Origin: Anaerovibrio sp. RM50 | GTDB lineage: Bacteria; Bacillota; Negativicutes; Selenomonadales; Selenomonadaceae | Assembly (NCBI RefSeq): GCF_000622005.1 | Contig: NZ_KK211383.1 | Location: forward strand, 62,001-126,000 | Length of the DNA: 64,000 nt | Reading direction: 5' to 3' | In this document: positions 26,693 to 33,752 of the stretch, in pieces | Numbering within the stretch: position 1 is the stretch's first letter | Layout: every line of letters begins with the position of its first letter | The notes under the pieces: generated by a model | The model's input: the letters and a program-made list of their open reading frames with translations, nothing else | What the model was told of the DNA's origin: nothing | Database searches by the model: none | Program-made: the position numbers and the translations under genes

Positions 26693-27796
26693 TTATTTCC
26701 TTACATACGAATGAGCCTCATTACTTTTTATTATCCCCCGTATTTCCATCTGGAGCAGCAAAAAGGCTACACTGGCAGCATCGCTGCCATGTAAATTATA
26801 AATGATTTCATCAACTGATAATGGTACATCAGGAGTAAGGAGGCTGTAAATACGCCTTTCTTCCTCTGATAATGCAAATTTCTTTTCCATATTATCATTT
26901 TTTGCTGATAAAGTCTTGTTTTTTATAAAATCACTGTACTCTGATATTATATCGTTAGTGTCAAGTACCAGCTTGGCCCCCTGCTGAATCAGCTTATTGC
27001 AACCTGCACTTCCCTGGGTAAAAATCCCTGCAGGCACAGCGAAAACATCCCTATTTTCCCTAAGAGCACAGTCAGAGGTAATAAGGGCACCGCTTTTTTG
27101 TGCAGCCTCCACCACCAGGGTTCCCCGACACATTCCGGCTATAATTCTGTTTCTGGCGGGAAAAGTAAACTTGTTGGGCTGGGTACCAGGCATATACTCT
27201 GAAATCACCGCTCCCCTTTCGGCAATCTCTTCCAGAAGCCTTTTATTGGAACGGGGATAAGCCACATCCACTCCACAGCCAAGGACAGCCTCAGTTATTC
27301 CCCCAACAGCCAGTGCCCCCCTATGGCTTTCCGTATCAATACCATAGGCCGCACCACTAACAACAGTCACTCCAAGGGAAGCCAGGCCACCGGAAAATCT
27401 TTCCGCCACGGCTCTTCCATAAGGACTTATTTTACGGGACCCCACCATGGCAATACGAAAATGATCATTATCCAAGCGCCCTTTACAAAACAATATATGG
27501 GGTGGATCGAAGGTTTCCTTCAATAAAGTCGGGTAATCATCATCTTTTTTTGAAATCAGTTTTATGTGCTGTTTTGGGCACATTTCCGCTAACTTCTCAG
27601 GGCAACGGGAGTTGTCCCTGCGAAAGGTGAAGAAGCTCTCCAATTTATCATCCGTTAAGAGCTTGGTGTAGGCAATTTCTTGCTCCGATGCCCGCCAAAC
27701 CTCCTCCCCATTTTTGAATATCCCCAAAAGTTTATCCAATATTGCGCCAGTCATGCCAGGGATATTCTGCAAAACTCCTAAATAATATTTTTCCAT
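26693..27796 (-). CDS. dprA: DNA-processing protein DprA (Smf)
   Basis: DprA binds incoming single-stranded DNA and loads RecA during transformation. The ~367-residue protein has an N-terminal helix-hairpin-like region (LGVLQNIPGMTGAILDKLLG) and the Rossmann core (FRIAMVGSRKISPYGRAVAE, GAAYGIDTESHRGAL, FPARNRIIAGMCRGTLVVEA). A C-terminal winged-helix-like domain ends the protein. I start at the ATG at 27796, behind GAGG; the in-frame GTG at 27808 overlaps that site. Its presence does not by itself show competence. Confidence 0.95.
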   Translation of the reverse strand: MEKYYLGVLQNIPGMTGAILDKLLGIFKNGEEVWRASEQEIAYTKLLTDDKLESFFTFRRDNSRCPEKLAEMCPKQHIKLISKKDDDYPTLLKETFDPPHILFCKGRLDNDHFRIAMVGSRKISPYGRAVAERFSGGLASLGVTVVSGAAYGIDTESHRGALAVGGITEAVLGCGVDVAYPRSNKRLLEEIAERGAVISEYMPGTQPNKFTFPARNRIIAGMCRGTLVVEAAQKSGALITSDCALRENRDVFAVPAGIFTQGSAGCNKLIQQGAKLVLDTNDIISEYSDFIKNKTLSAKNDNMEKKFALSEEERRIYSLLTPDVPLSVDEIIYNLHGSDAASVAFLLLQMEIRGIIKSNEAHSYVRK

Positions 27797-27889
27797 TTTA
27801 TACCTCACATTTTATATATTTAATTTATTACATATATATTATTAAATATATGTCGTTTTGTGAAGTATTTTTTTGTTTTTATAGGTATA

Positions 27890-27926
27890 TAAAAGCAGAC
27901 TGCAATATGCAGTCTGCCATTTTTTA
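27890..27926. terminator. Intrinsic terminator hairpin between pncB and dprA
   Basis: GCAGACTGCA and TGCAGTCTGC form a perfect 10-bp stem with a three-base loop, flanked by T-rich runs on both strands. It lies downstream of pncB and its mini-ORF. The rest of 27809-28022 shows no gene. Confidence 0.65.
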
Positions 27927-28022
27927 CTATGAAATATTTGGGAATGGAATCTGAAAGATGAAAATGAACTATAGATTTCGTATAAGGGCTGGTGAAAGCC
28001 CATATGCTTTCATCTTGCTAAT

Positions 28023-28100
28023 TTAGTTTGTAAACAGCTTATCCCAATATGCGTAGAGAATCATCAGAAATACCAATATTAAGATGATAACATCACCCAT
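28023..28100 (-). CDS. 25-codon membrane mini-ORF after pncB
   Basis: The reading frame MGDVIILILVFLMILYAYWD plus KLFTN begins two bases after the pncB stop. Bases GAGGAAG in the 3' end of pncB could serve as its ribosome-binding site. About 15 residues form a single hydrophobic helix followed by a short charged tail, the build of a small membrane protein. It resembles no family I can name. Position and composition support translation, but the short length keeps confidence moderate. Confidence 0.45.
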   Translation of the reverse strand: MGDVIILILVFLMILYAYWDKLFTN

Positions 28101-28102
28101 AA

Positions 28103-29158
28103 TTAATCCACTTCCTCAAGCCTTGGATTGTCACTATAGGCACGGCCTGCCTTGGCACATGGTTTACCGTTCACAAGCACAATATCAGCGGTGAAATCCG
28201 CATTGGTAGCGAAAATATTGCTGCCTACAGCATATACATCCACAGGTACATTGTTGGTTTCAAAGAGACGGATGCGCTCCGGATTGAAGCCGCCGGAAAC
28301 CATAATCTTCACATGATTGAAGCCCTCTGCATCCAGTGCCTCACGAACATTTCTTACAAGCTGCTCATTTACGCCGGTAGGCTTGAAATGTCCCATCTGG
28401 CCGATAAGGGACTTATCCACCATCTTATCTGATGTATCAAGGCGCACACCATACAGCTTGTCACCCAGGGCACGGGCCACTTTGAGACTTGTACCTACAC
28501 AGTCGTTGTTGAAATCCACCAACGCCACCCGGCCAATTTTAGGGTCAATATATTTATCGAACATCTCAGTGGCCTTCAGGGTATCTCCCTCACAGGCTGC
28601 AATAAGAGCATGTGGAATAGTGCCTGCTGCCTCTATTCCCCAGGTAAGGGCATTGGCAGGGGTTGATACATTGGTCATGCCACCAATTTTTGCCGCATAG
28701 CCATCTCCCTTCTGAACTGCATAATGGTCAAAACGGGACGGGAAAAACAATACCGGCTTGCCGTTGGCTGCCTCTACCGCTTTGGCACAGTTGGTGGCCA
28801 CCTTGGTCTGGCGGGCAATAATCCCCAGGTACACTGTTTCCAGGTGGCTGAAATCCGCCAAATCACCTTCAATAGTCATTACAGTCTCCCATGGCTCGAT
28901 TTTATCACCGTCATGGAGAGCACGGATCTTTATCCTTTCAGGATGATAGGCGCACCGCTTAATAAGGGCAATGGCCTCGTCAATACCGCAGAGGGTGGCA
29001 TAGTCACGCTGGAAAATCTGCATGGTTACAGTTGGATGATAATCAGCGTGATTGAGAATCTCCTGAGTACGGAGAAAATATATGTCACTATACAGTCCGC
29101 TCTTAATCTCATCTACCGGAAAATCAAAGCTTTCTGGATTAAGCCGCTTCTTTGTCAT
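28103..29158 (-). CDS. pncB: Nicotinate phosphoribosyltransferase
   Basis: This enzyme converts nicotinate and PRPP to nicotinate mononucleotide in NAD salvage. The 351-residue protein shows the family regions IKSGLYSDIYFLRTQEIL, PVLFFPSRFDHYAVQKGDGY and GTIPHALIAACEGDTLKATE. The phosphate-binding region HVKIMVSGGFNPERIRLF and PVDVYAVGSNIF follow. It is shorter than E. coli PncB and looks like the compact subgroup found in Firmicutes and Thermotoga. A divergent promoter region separates it from the folate genes. Confidence 0.9.
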   Translation of the reverse strand: MTKKRLNPESFDFPVDEIKSGLYSDIYFLRTQEILNHADYHPTVTMQIFQRDYATLCGIDEAIALIKRCAYHPERIKIRALHDGDKIEPWETVMTIEGDLADFSHLETVYLGIIARQTKVATNCAKAVEAANGKPVLFFPSRFDHYAVQKGDGYAAKIGGMTNVSTPANALTWGIEAAGTIPHALIAACEGDTLKATEMFDKYIDPKIGRVALVDFNNDCVGTSLKVARALGDKLYGVRLDTSDKMVDKSLIGQMGHFKPTGVNEQLVRNVREALDAEGFNHVKIMVSGGFNPERIRLFETNNVPVDVYAVGSNIFATNADFTADIVLVNGKPCAKAGRAYSDNPRLEEVD

Positions 29159-29222
29159 AAAATATGCCTCCTAAAAATTAACCGCCCCACACTCCTGATG
29201 AAGCCAAGTTTATTCTCGTACG

Positions 29223-29251
29223 GTATTATGATACAATGAAAAGCACAACAA
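29223..29251 (-). promoter_or_regulatory. Predicted SigA promoter for pncB
   Basis: On the minus strand TTGTTG and TAATAC are separated by 17 bases, about 65 bases before the pncB start. The site overlaps the leader of the divergent plus-strand gene. Confidence 0.5.
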
Positions 29252-29277
29252 ACGCAAATAAAATAAGGAGATTTCCA

Positions 29278-29637
29278 ATGGAAAGCAATATTATAACTTT
29301 ATCTTCTCAGCCGACAGTTGAAGTTGAAAAGGAAATGGAGCAAATCGGGGTATCTTCCCGGGGCATAAATATAATGAAGGAAAAACTAACATTTCACTGC
29401 TTCAAAATCACCGATGTGGACACCAGGGCAGCCAATATTCTAAAGCAAACCATGCTGAGTCAGGGGGCAGAAGCTGCAGTTTCCGCATCCACTATAAATC
29501 TCAGTGCCTCCCATACCCATGTAATTATCGGAGCCACCACAAAACAACTACGACAGGCTGTACCACGTCTTAAGGAGCAGCCCTGGGGGCTGAAGACCAT
29601 TGCCCAAAAAATTGAAAAAGAGTTTTTAAATATATAA
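29278..29637 (+). CDS. Stand-alone DHPS-associated N-terminal domain
   Basis: This 119-residue protein closely resembles the extra domain fused to the N-terminus of dihydropteroate synthase in many Clostridia and Negativicutes. Recognisable parts are the IGVSSRGINIMKEK motif, AANILKQTMLSQGAEAAV, and THVIIGATTKQLRQ followed by LKEQPWGLKTIAQKI. The DHPS barrel itself is absent: the frame ends soon after this domain. folB follows 76 bp later on the same strand, so a folate link is likely. I start at the ATG at 29278, with AAGGAG seven bases before it. Its biochemical function is unknown to me. Confidence 0.8.
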   Translation: MESNIITLSSQPTVEVEKEMEQIGVSSRGINIMKEKLTFHCFKITDVDTRAANILKQTMLSQGAEAAVSASTINLSASHTHVIIGATTKQLRQAVPRLKEQPWGLKTIAQKIEKEFLNI

Positions 29638-29713
29638 AATTTTAGGCAGGAATTAAATTACCTTTGGCGAAGTATTACCTATACGACAAAATAATCCAAA
29701 GGAGTTGATTTAT

Positions 29714-30076
29714 GTGGCAAAAATCAGAATTCTCAATATGATGTTTTACGGCTTCCACGGTCAGTATGAGTACGAGCGTGAGCAGGGCCAGAAGTTCTAT
29801 TTTGATGTTGAGGTAACCACCAAGAACGACAAAGTCGTGGAAAGCGATGATGTGGCGGACACCATCAACTCCAGTACCATTTACTCCATAGTAAAGGATG
29901 CAGTTGAAAACAAAAAATTCCATTTGCTGCAAGCCTTAGGCGGACATATCGGTGATAAACTGATTGCCAACAATCAGATTGTAGCTGAAGTCAAGGTAAC
30001 AATCCGCAAACAGTATGTGCCTATCTCCGGTGCCCTGGATTGCGTTGAGATTGAAGTTGTACGTAAAGCTGAATAA
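29714..30076 (+). CDS. folB: Dihydroneopterin aldolase FolB
   Basis: FolB converts dihydroneopterin to hydroxymethyl-dihydropterin in folate synthesis. The protein shows the family start KIRILNMMFYGFHGQYEYER, the region REQGQKFYFDVEV, and the C-terminal VKVTIRKQYVPISGALDCVE with the conserved KP-like position replaced by KQ. I start at the GTG at 29714, nine bases after AAAGGAG; a TTG at 29705 is in frame but touches that site. Length 120 residues is standard. Confidence 0.92.
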   Translation: MAKIRILNMMFYGFHGQYEYEREQGQKFYFDVEVTTKNDKVVESDDVADTINSSTIYSIVKDAVENKKFHLLQALGGHIGDKLIANNQIVAEVKVTIRKQYVPISGALDCVEIEVVRKAE

Positions 30077-30095
30077 GTACCTTCAAAAATACAAG

Positions 30096-30126
30096 GAACC
30101 TGTACAATGAAGTACAGGTTCTTTTA
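30096..30126 (+). terminator. Intrinsic terminator after folB
   Basis: GAACCTGTAC pairs perfectly with GTACAGGTTC across a six-base loop and is followed by TTTTATT. Confidence 0.8.
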
Positions 30127-30138
30127 TTGTGGGAAAGA

Positions 30139-30167
30139 CAAAAAAAGACGGAGCACAAGGCTCCGCC
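30139..30167 (-). terminator. Intrinsic terminator after the NlpC/P60 gene
   Basis: On the minus strand CGGAGC and GCTCCG form a stem with a short loop followed by a run of T, a few bases after the stop codon. Confidence 0.75.
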
Positions 30168-30178
30168 AAATAGAAGTT

Positions 30179-30841
30179 TTAAATTACTCTGCGTGCGCCG
30201 ATGTAGCAGGAACCCCAATAACCACTGTACAGGGAATCCACAGCAACACCACGGCTGGAAGATGCATTGATGAAGGAACCATCGCCGAGATAGATACCAA
30301 CATGGGATGCACCATAATCGTAAGTGGAGAAGAATACCAGATCACCCGGGATTAACTCACCACGGGATACCGGCATACCGACCTCGTACTGTGCATCTGC
30401 AGTGCGTGGAAGATAAATTCCAGCATTGGCAAATACATAACGTACATAACCAGAACAATCGAAGCCACTTGGGGAAGTACCACCGAATACATAAGGTACA
30501 CCAATGTAGGCCATTGAATTGGAAATGATACGGCGGGAAATGGAATTAAAGCTACGGCTTACCTGCGGCATATCCCTACCCATCAAAGCTGAATAAGTTG
30601 AAGGGCCAACAAGTCCATCAGCAGTAAGTCCCTGATTGCTCTGGAACATCTTTACTGCTTCCACAGTAGCCGGACCAAAGTCACCATCAGCGGCAACATC
30701 GTATCCAAGGTTAGCTAACTGCCCCTGAATCTCTGCTACCTCACTTCCCTGATCTCCCATACGAAATGCTGAAGCATTGCACACGGAAAAAACGCACACA
30801 AACATCATGGATAGCGCAAAAATGCGCATAAACTTACCCAA
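30179..30841 (-). CDS. Exported NlpC/P60 cell-wall hydrolase with peptidoglycan-binding domain
   Basis: The protein has a signal peptide (RIFALSMMFVCVFSVCNASA) and a peptidoglycan-binding type 1 domain (VAEIQGQLANLGYDVAADGD, FGPATVEAVKMFQSNQGLTA). A C-terminal NlpC/P60 endopeptidase domain follows, with the catalytic Cys in SGFDCSGYVRYVF and the His in YDYGASHVGIYLGDGSFINA. It should cleave stem peptides in peptidoglycan outside the inner membrane. I start at the TTG at 30841, seven bases after GAGGAG; an ATG at 30829 is further away. A c-di-AMP riboswitch sits in its leader, a known partner of such hydrolases. Confidence 0.93.
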   Translation of the reverse strand: MGKFMRIFALSMMFVCVFSVCNASAFRMGDQGSEVAEIQGQLANLGYDVAADGDFGPATVEAVKMFQSNQGLTADGLVGPSTYSALMGRDMPQVSRSFNSISRRIISNSMAYIGVPYVFGGTSPSGFDCSGYVRYVFANAGIYLPRTADAQYEVGMPVSRGELIPGDLVFFSTYDYGASHVGIYLGDGSFINASSSRGVAVDSLYSGYWGSCYIGARRVI

Positions 30842-30861
30842 AAAGACACTCCTCTCTCTAT

Positions 30862-31003
30862 GCGCCTACGAGGTTAGCTGCCGGGTTAGGGTTGAGAAAG
30901 ACTACCCTTTAAGATCCACTTGTGCAGCATCCATGCTGCAACAGCTGATTTTCATTCACCCCAAAAATTTGGTTCCCCCGCTCCATGGGCTGGATTAGGC
31001 TTT
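30862..31003 (-). promoter_or_regulatory. Cyclic di-AMP riboswitch (ydaO/yuaA type)
   Basis: The minus strand carries the conserved parts in order: GCGGGGGAACC, GGGGTGAAT, GGGTAG, and the end CCGGCAGCTAACCTCGTAGG. This is the ydaO/yuaA consensus, which usually switches off cell-wall hydrolase and osmolyte genes when c-di-AMP is high. It ends about 20 bases before the start of the NlpC/P60 gene. A weak promoter (TTTACA, 17 bases, TACATA) lies just upstream, next to the end of rnpB. Confidence 0.93.
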
Positions 31004-31043
31004 TTATAGATATGTATGCCCATCATATTAGATTGTAAAATGC

Positions 31044-31396
31044 TATGAGTGATCAATAAGCCGAGTTCTGTTCCGCCGAAGCGGTGACAATCATTTATCT
31101 GGACTGCCAGTTGCCTGACAGCTCTAGCGACACACCCGGAAGGTCAGCGGGCCGCCTCATATCCTTCCCTATTCGGTCTTGCTCCATGTGGGGTTTATCA
31201 AGCCAGCCAGTCACCTGACTGCTGGTGCGCTCTTACCGCACCTTTCCACCCTTACCTGGCGAACCAGGCGGTTTCCTTTTCTATGACACTTTCCCTAAGG
31301 TCACCCTCGCTGGACGTTATCCAGCACACTGCCCTGTGGAGCCCGGACTTTCCTCAAACGAAATAAATCGTCAGCGATTGTCTTTCACGCTCATAA
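31044..31396 (-). ncRNA. rnpB: RNase P RNA, bacterial type A
   Basis: RNase P RNA cuts the 5' leader from tRNA precursors. The minus strand shows the signature GAGGAAAGTCCGGGCTCCAC near the 5' end, AGGGTGACCTTAGGGAAAGT, GGTAAGAGCGCACCAGCAG, and the 3' part AGACCGAATAGGG through ACAGAACTCGGCTTA. The ends were placed where TATGAG-TGA and TCACTCATA form helix P1; exact ends are uncertain by several bases. No clear terminator separates it from the riboswitch 41 bases downstream. Confidence 0.96.
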
Positions 31397-31474
31397 CAAT
31401 GTAATTATATCATTCTGAAAAAATAGTGTCAAACTGCATAGGAGGGAATTGGTCATATAATGGTAATGTATTGG

Positions 31475-32125
31475 TTAACTTTTGAGTTTTTTGAGTAACT
31501 CTTGTATTTTTTGTTCGATGTTGTCAGCCTGCGTTATATCGGTAACCACAGCCATATTTTTTGCTCCATGTTCCCATACATGAAAAATATTTTGAGTTTT
31601 TATGCCCCCAATTGCTACAAAAGGCACAAGAGATTTTTGGGCTGCGTACTCAACGTAGGAAAAGCCCACGGGCTCAGCAGTGGCCTTGGTTTGCGTGGCA
31701 AAAACAGGACCTACCCCCACATAATCTATCACATCTTTTATACGGTTGGCCGCCTCTAATTGACCCGGATTATGGGTCGAAAGTCCGATAACCATGTCTT
31801 TACCCACAATTTGTCTGACAACTTTCGCAGGCAAATCTTCCTGACCAACATGAATACCATCTGCTTCCACTGCCAAAGCCAAATCCACGAAATCATCAAT
31901 TATAAATGCCGCCCCGTATTCTCGGGTGAGCCTGCGAAGCTCCACACATTCTTTGTAACGTTCCAGACCGCTCTTCTCCTTTTCCCGATACTGCACAAAG
32001 CGTATACCTGCCTCCAGCATGGCCTTTACCACTTCGTAATTACTTCGTCCCAAAGAAGCTTTTTCCGCAGTGATTCCGTAAATAGGAAAGCTCCTGAAGA
32101 GCTCCATGGTTTCCCGTCTTGTCAT
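31475..32125 (-). CDS. thiE: Thiamine phosphate synthase ThiE
   Basis: ThiE joins the pyrimidine and thiazole halves of thiamine. The 216-residue TIM-barrel protein shows FVQYREKEKSG, FIIDDFVDLALAVEADGIHV, GQEDLPA and the phosphate-binding region PFVAIGGIKTQNI. The VGVGPVFATQTKA motif is also typical. No TPP riboswitch precedes it. It follows the NIF3-family gene by two bases, so it is expressed with trmK and nif3, an unusual setting for a thiamine gene. It may alternatively belong to the closely related TenI group. Confidence 0.87.
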   Translation of the reverse strand: MTRRETMELFRSFPIYGITAEKASLGRSNYEVVKAMLEAGIRFVQYREKEKSGLERYKECVELRRLTREYGAAFIIDDFVDLALAVEADGIHVGQEDLPAKVVRQIVGKDMVIGLSTHNPGQLEAANRIKDVIDYVGVGPVFATQTKATAEPVGFSYVEYAAQKSLVPFVAIGGIKTQNIFHVWEHGAKNMAVVTDITQADNIEQKIQELLKKLKS

Positions 32126-32127
32126 AA

Positions 32128-32949
32128 TCAGCCTTCTTTCCCGCCAACTACATAAAAGAAATCTTCGGAGATATTATCCTCGCAAACCTCCACTTCAGTT
32201 CCCTGCTTCATGGAAGCCAGCTCCCGGCGAAGGTATTTTGCCACAGCATTTACCACAGGGAACTCAGTGGCAAAGTGACCGGCATCAATAAGATTAATGC
32301 CCTGTTTCACAGCCTGCTGTGCTTCATGGTATTTTATGTCGCCAGTTACATAAACATCGGCACCTTTAAACACCGCCTTGCCAATAAATTCAGCACCGGC
32401 ACCGCTGCAAAGTGCCACCTTCCTTACCGTATCCTTGCCGCCTCTCACAAGGCGGACATGATTGCATTTTAAGGTATCGCAAAGCATTGTGGAAAACTTT
32501 TCTATGGACATTGGCTCGAGAAGGTAGCCAATTCGTCCTAAACTGTCACCAGTTTCCGCATCAGTAATAGCTAATCCTTCTACCTTTTCCAGCTTCCACA
32601 ACTGTGCCAAAATATCATTACAGCCCCCCTGGGCAATATCCAGATTGGTATGAGCAGAATATACGGCGATATTGTGAGTGAGCAACTTTTGGAGCATACC
32701 TCCATCATAAGTATCAGTTCTTATACTTAGGAGCCCCTTGAAGAGCATTACCGGATGATGGGAGATTATCATATCCGCCCCAATTTCAATAGCCCTATCA
32801 ACCACTGGCAAGCTTACATCAAGACACACAAAAATCTTGCTTATCTCCTGCTCGGGACTGCCCAACTGAAGACCGGGATTATCCCAGTTTTCTGCCAACT
32901 TTTTGGGAGCCAGTTTTTCCATAATTCCCATTATTGTCTGACACTTCAT
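32128..32949 (-). CDS. NIF3-family (DUF34) metal-binding protein
   Basis: The family is annotated as GTP cyclohydrolase I type 2, but its cellular role is still debated. The 273-residue protein has the typical start CQTIMGIMEKLAPKKLAENW, the motif DNPGLQLG, the metal ligands in ADMIISHHPVMLFKGL and the C-terminal INLIDAGHFATEFPVVNAVA. It overlaps trmK by 4 bp (ATGA). The trmK-nif3 pairing is common in Firmicutes. Length matches the short form lacking the inserted PII-like domain. Confidence 0.93.
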   Translation of the reverse strand: MKCQTIMGIMEKLAPKKLAENWDNPGLQLGSPEQEISKIFVCLDVSLPVVDRAIEIGADMIISHHPVMLFKGLLSIRTDTYDGGMLQKLLTHNIAVYSAHTNLDIAQGGCNDILAQLWKLEKVEGLAITDAETGDSLGRIGYLLEPMSIEKFSTMLCDTLKCNHVRLVRGGKDTVRKVALCSGAGAEFIGKAVFKGADVYVTGDIKYHEAQQAVKQGINLIDAGHFATEFPVVNAVAKYLRRELASMKQGTEVEVCEDNISEDFFYVVGGKEG

Positions 32950-33623
32950 AATGTATATCCCTCCAACAGCTTTATCCTGGCTTCAATCTCTGCCAGTTTT
33001 TCCTTTGTATGGCTGCCACCCTTCTGAAGCCCCTGACGAATTTTGTCAAGCTGGGCAATGTTGTTCTGAACATGTTCAGTGAAAAGCTCCGGACGTTTTT
33101 TTATGAGCACAGGCCCCAAAATAAGTTCTGCTTCGTTAAGTGGCTCCGCCATCCCCCGGACAGCCTTTATTATCTGATATACCCTGCCGTCAACCTTGGC
33201 AAGTTTTTCATCTTCTATGAGCCAGTTGTTGTCATAAAGCCAGCCTCTAAGGTATTCAAAACCATTTTGTGGCTGAAGCACCAGACATTTCAACTGGTCT
33301 GTTACCTCCGGCCGTGCCTCCAGTATATCTGCCTCCAGCTTGCCCCCCATTCCGGCAATACAAACAGTATCCACCTCTCCAGCAGTCAGGGCAGCCAGTC
33401 CGTCACCCTGGCGAACAGCTATCGATTCATTAAATCCTGCCTCAGAAATGGTACGTCTGGCAGCCTGGCAGGGGCCTGAGTTTAAGTCTGCGGCGATTAC
33501 TCTGCGGGCATTATTAATTTTGAAGAGTTCAATGGCCAGATAGCCATGATCCGTACCAATATCAGCCACACTGTCTGAAATAGGCACAAATTCCGCCACA
33601 GCCTTCAAACGGTCATCTAACAT
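32946..33623 (-). CDS. trmK: tRNA (adenine-22-N1)-methyltransferase TrmK
   Basis: TrmK methylates A22 in tRNA. The 225-residue protein has the start LDDRLKAVAEFVPISDSVAD and the SAM-binding motif IGTDHGYLAIELF. VDTVCIAGMGGKLEADILEA and a C-terminal Lys-rich coiled coil follow. It follows rpoD, as in B. subtilis (sigA-trmK/yqfN-yqfO), separated by a hairpin at 33698-33727. Confidence 0.94.
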   Translation of the reverse strand: MLDDRLKAVAEFVPISDSVADIGTDHGYLAIELFKINNARRVIAADLNSGPCQAARRTISEAGFNESIAVRQGDGLAALTAGEVDTVCIAGMGGKLEADILEARPEVTDQLKCLVLQPQNGFEYLRGWLYDNNWLIEDEKLAKVDGRVYQIIKAVRGMAEPLNEAELILGPVLIKKRPELFTEHVQNNIAQLDKIRQGLQKGGSHTKEKLAEIEARIKLLEGYTL

Positions 33624-33697
33624 AAGTTCACCTCTATTTTATTTGGGGAGGTGCCCTAATTGCTCAAAACAGTACTCTCCCCTTTAAAACATAACCT

Positions 33698-33727
33698 AAA
33701 AGGGGACAGCATAAGCAGTCCCCTTTC
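33698..33727 (-). terminator. Hairpin after rpoD
   Basis: On the minus strand AAAGGGGAC pairs with GTCCCCTTT. The T-tract after it is short and a second copy of the AAAGGGGA arm lies downstream, so termination may be partial. Confidence 0.55.
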
Positions 33728-33752
33728 ATTAATACGCAATATAAACATATTA

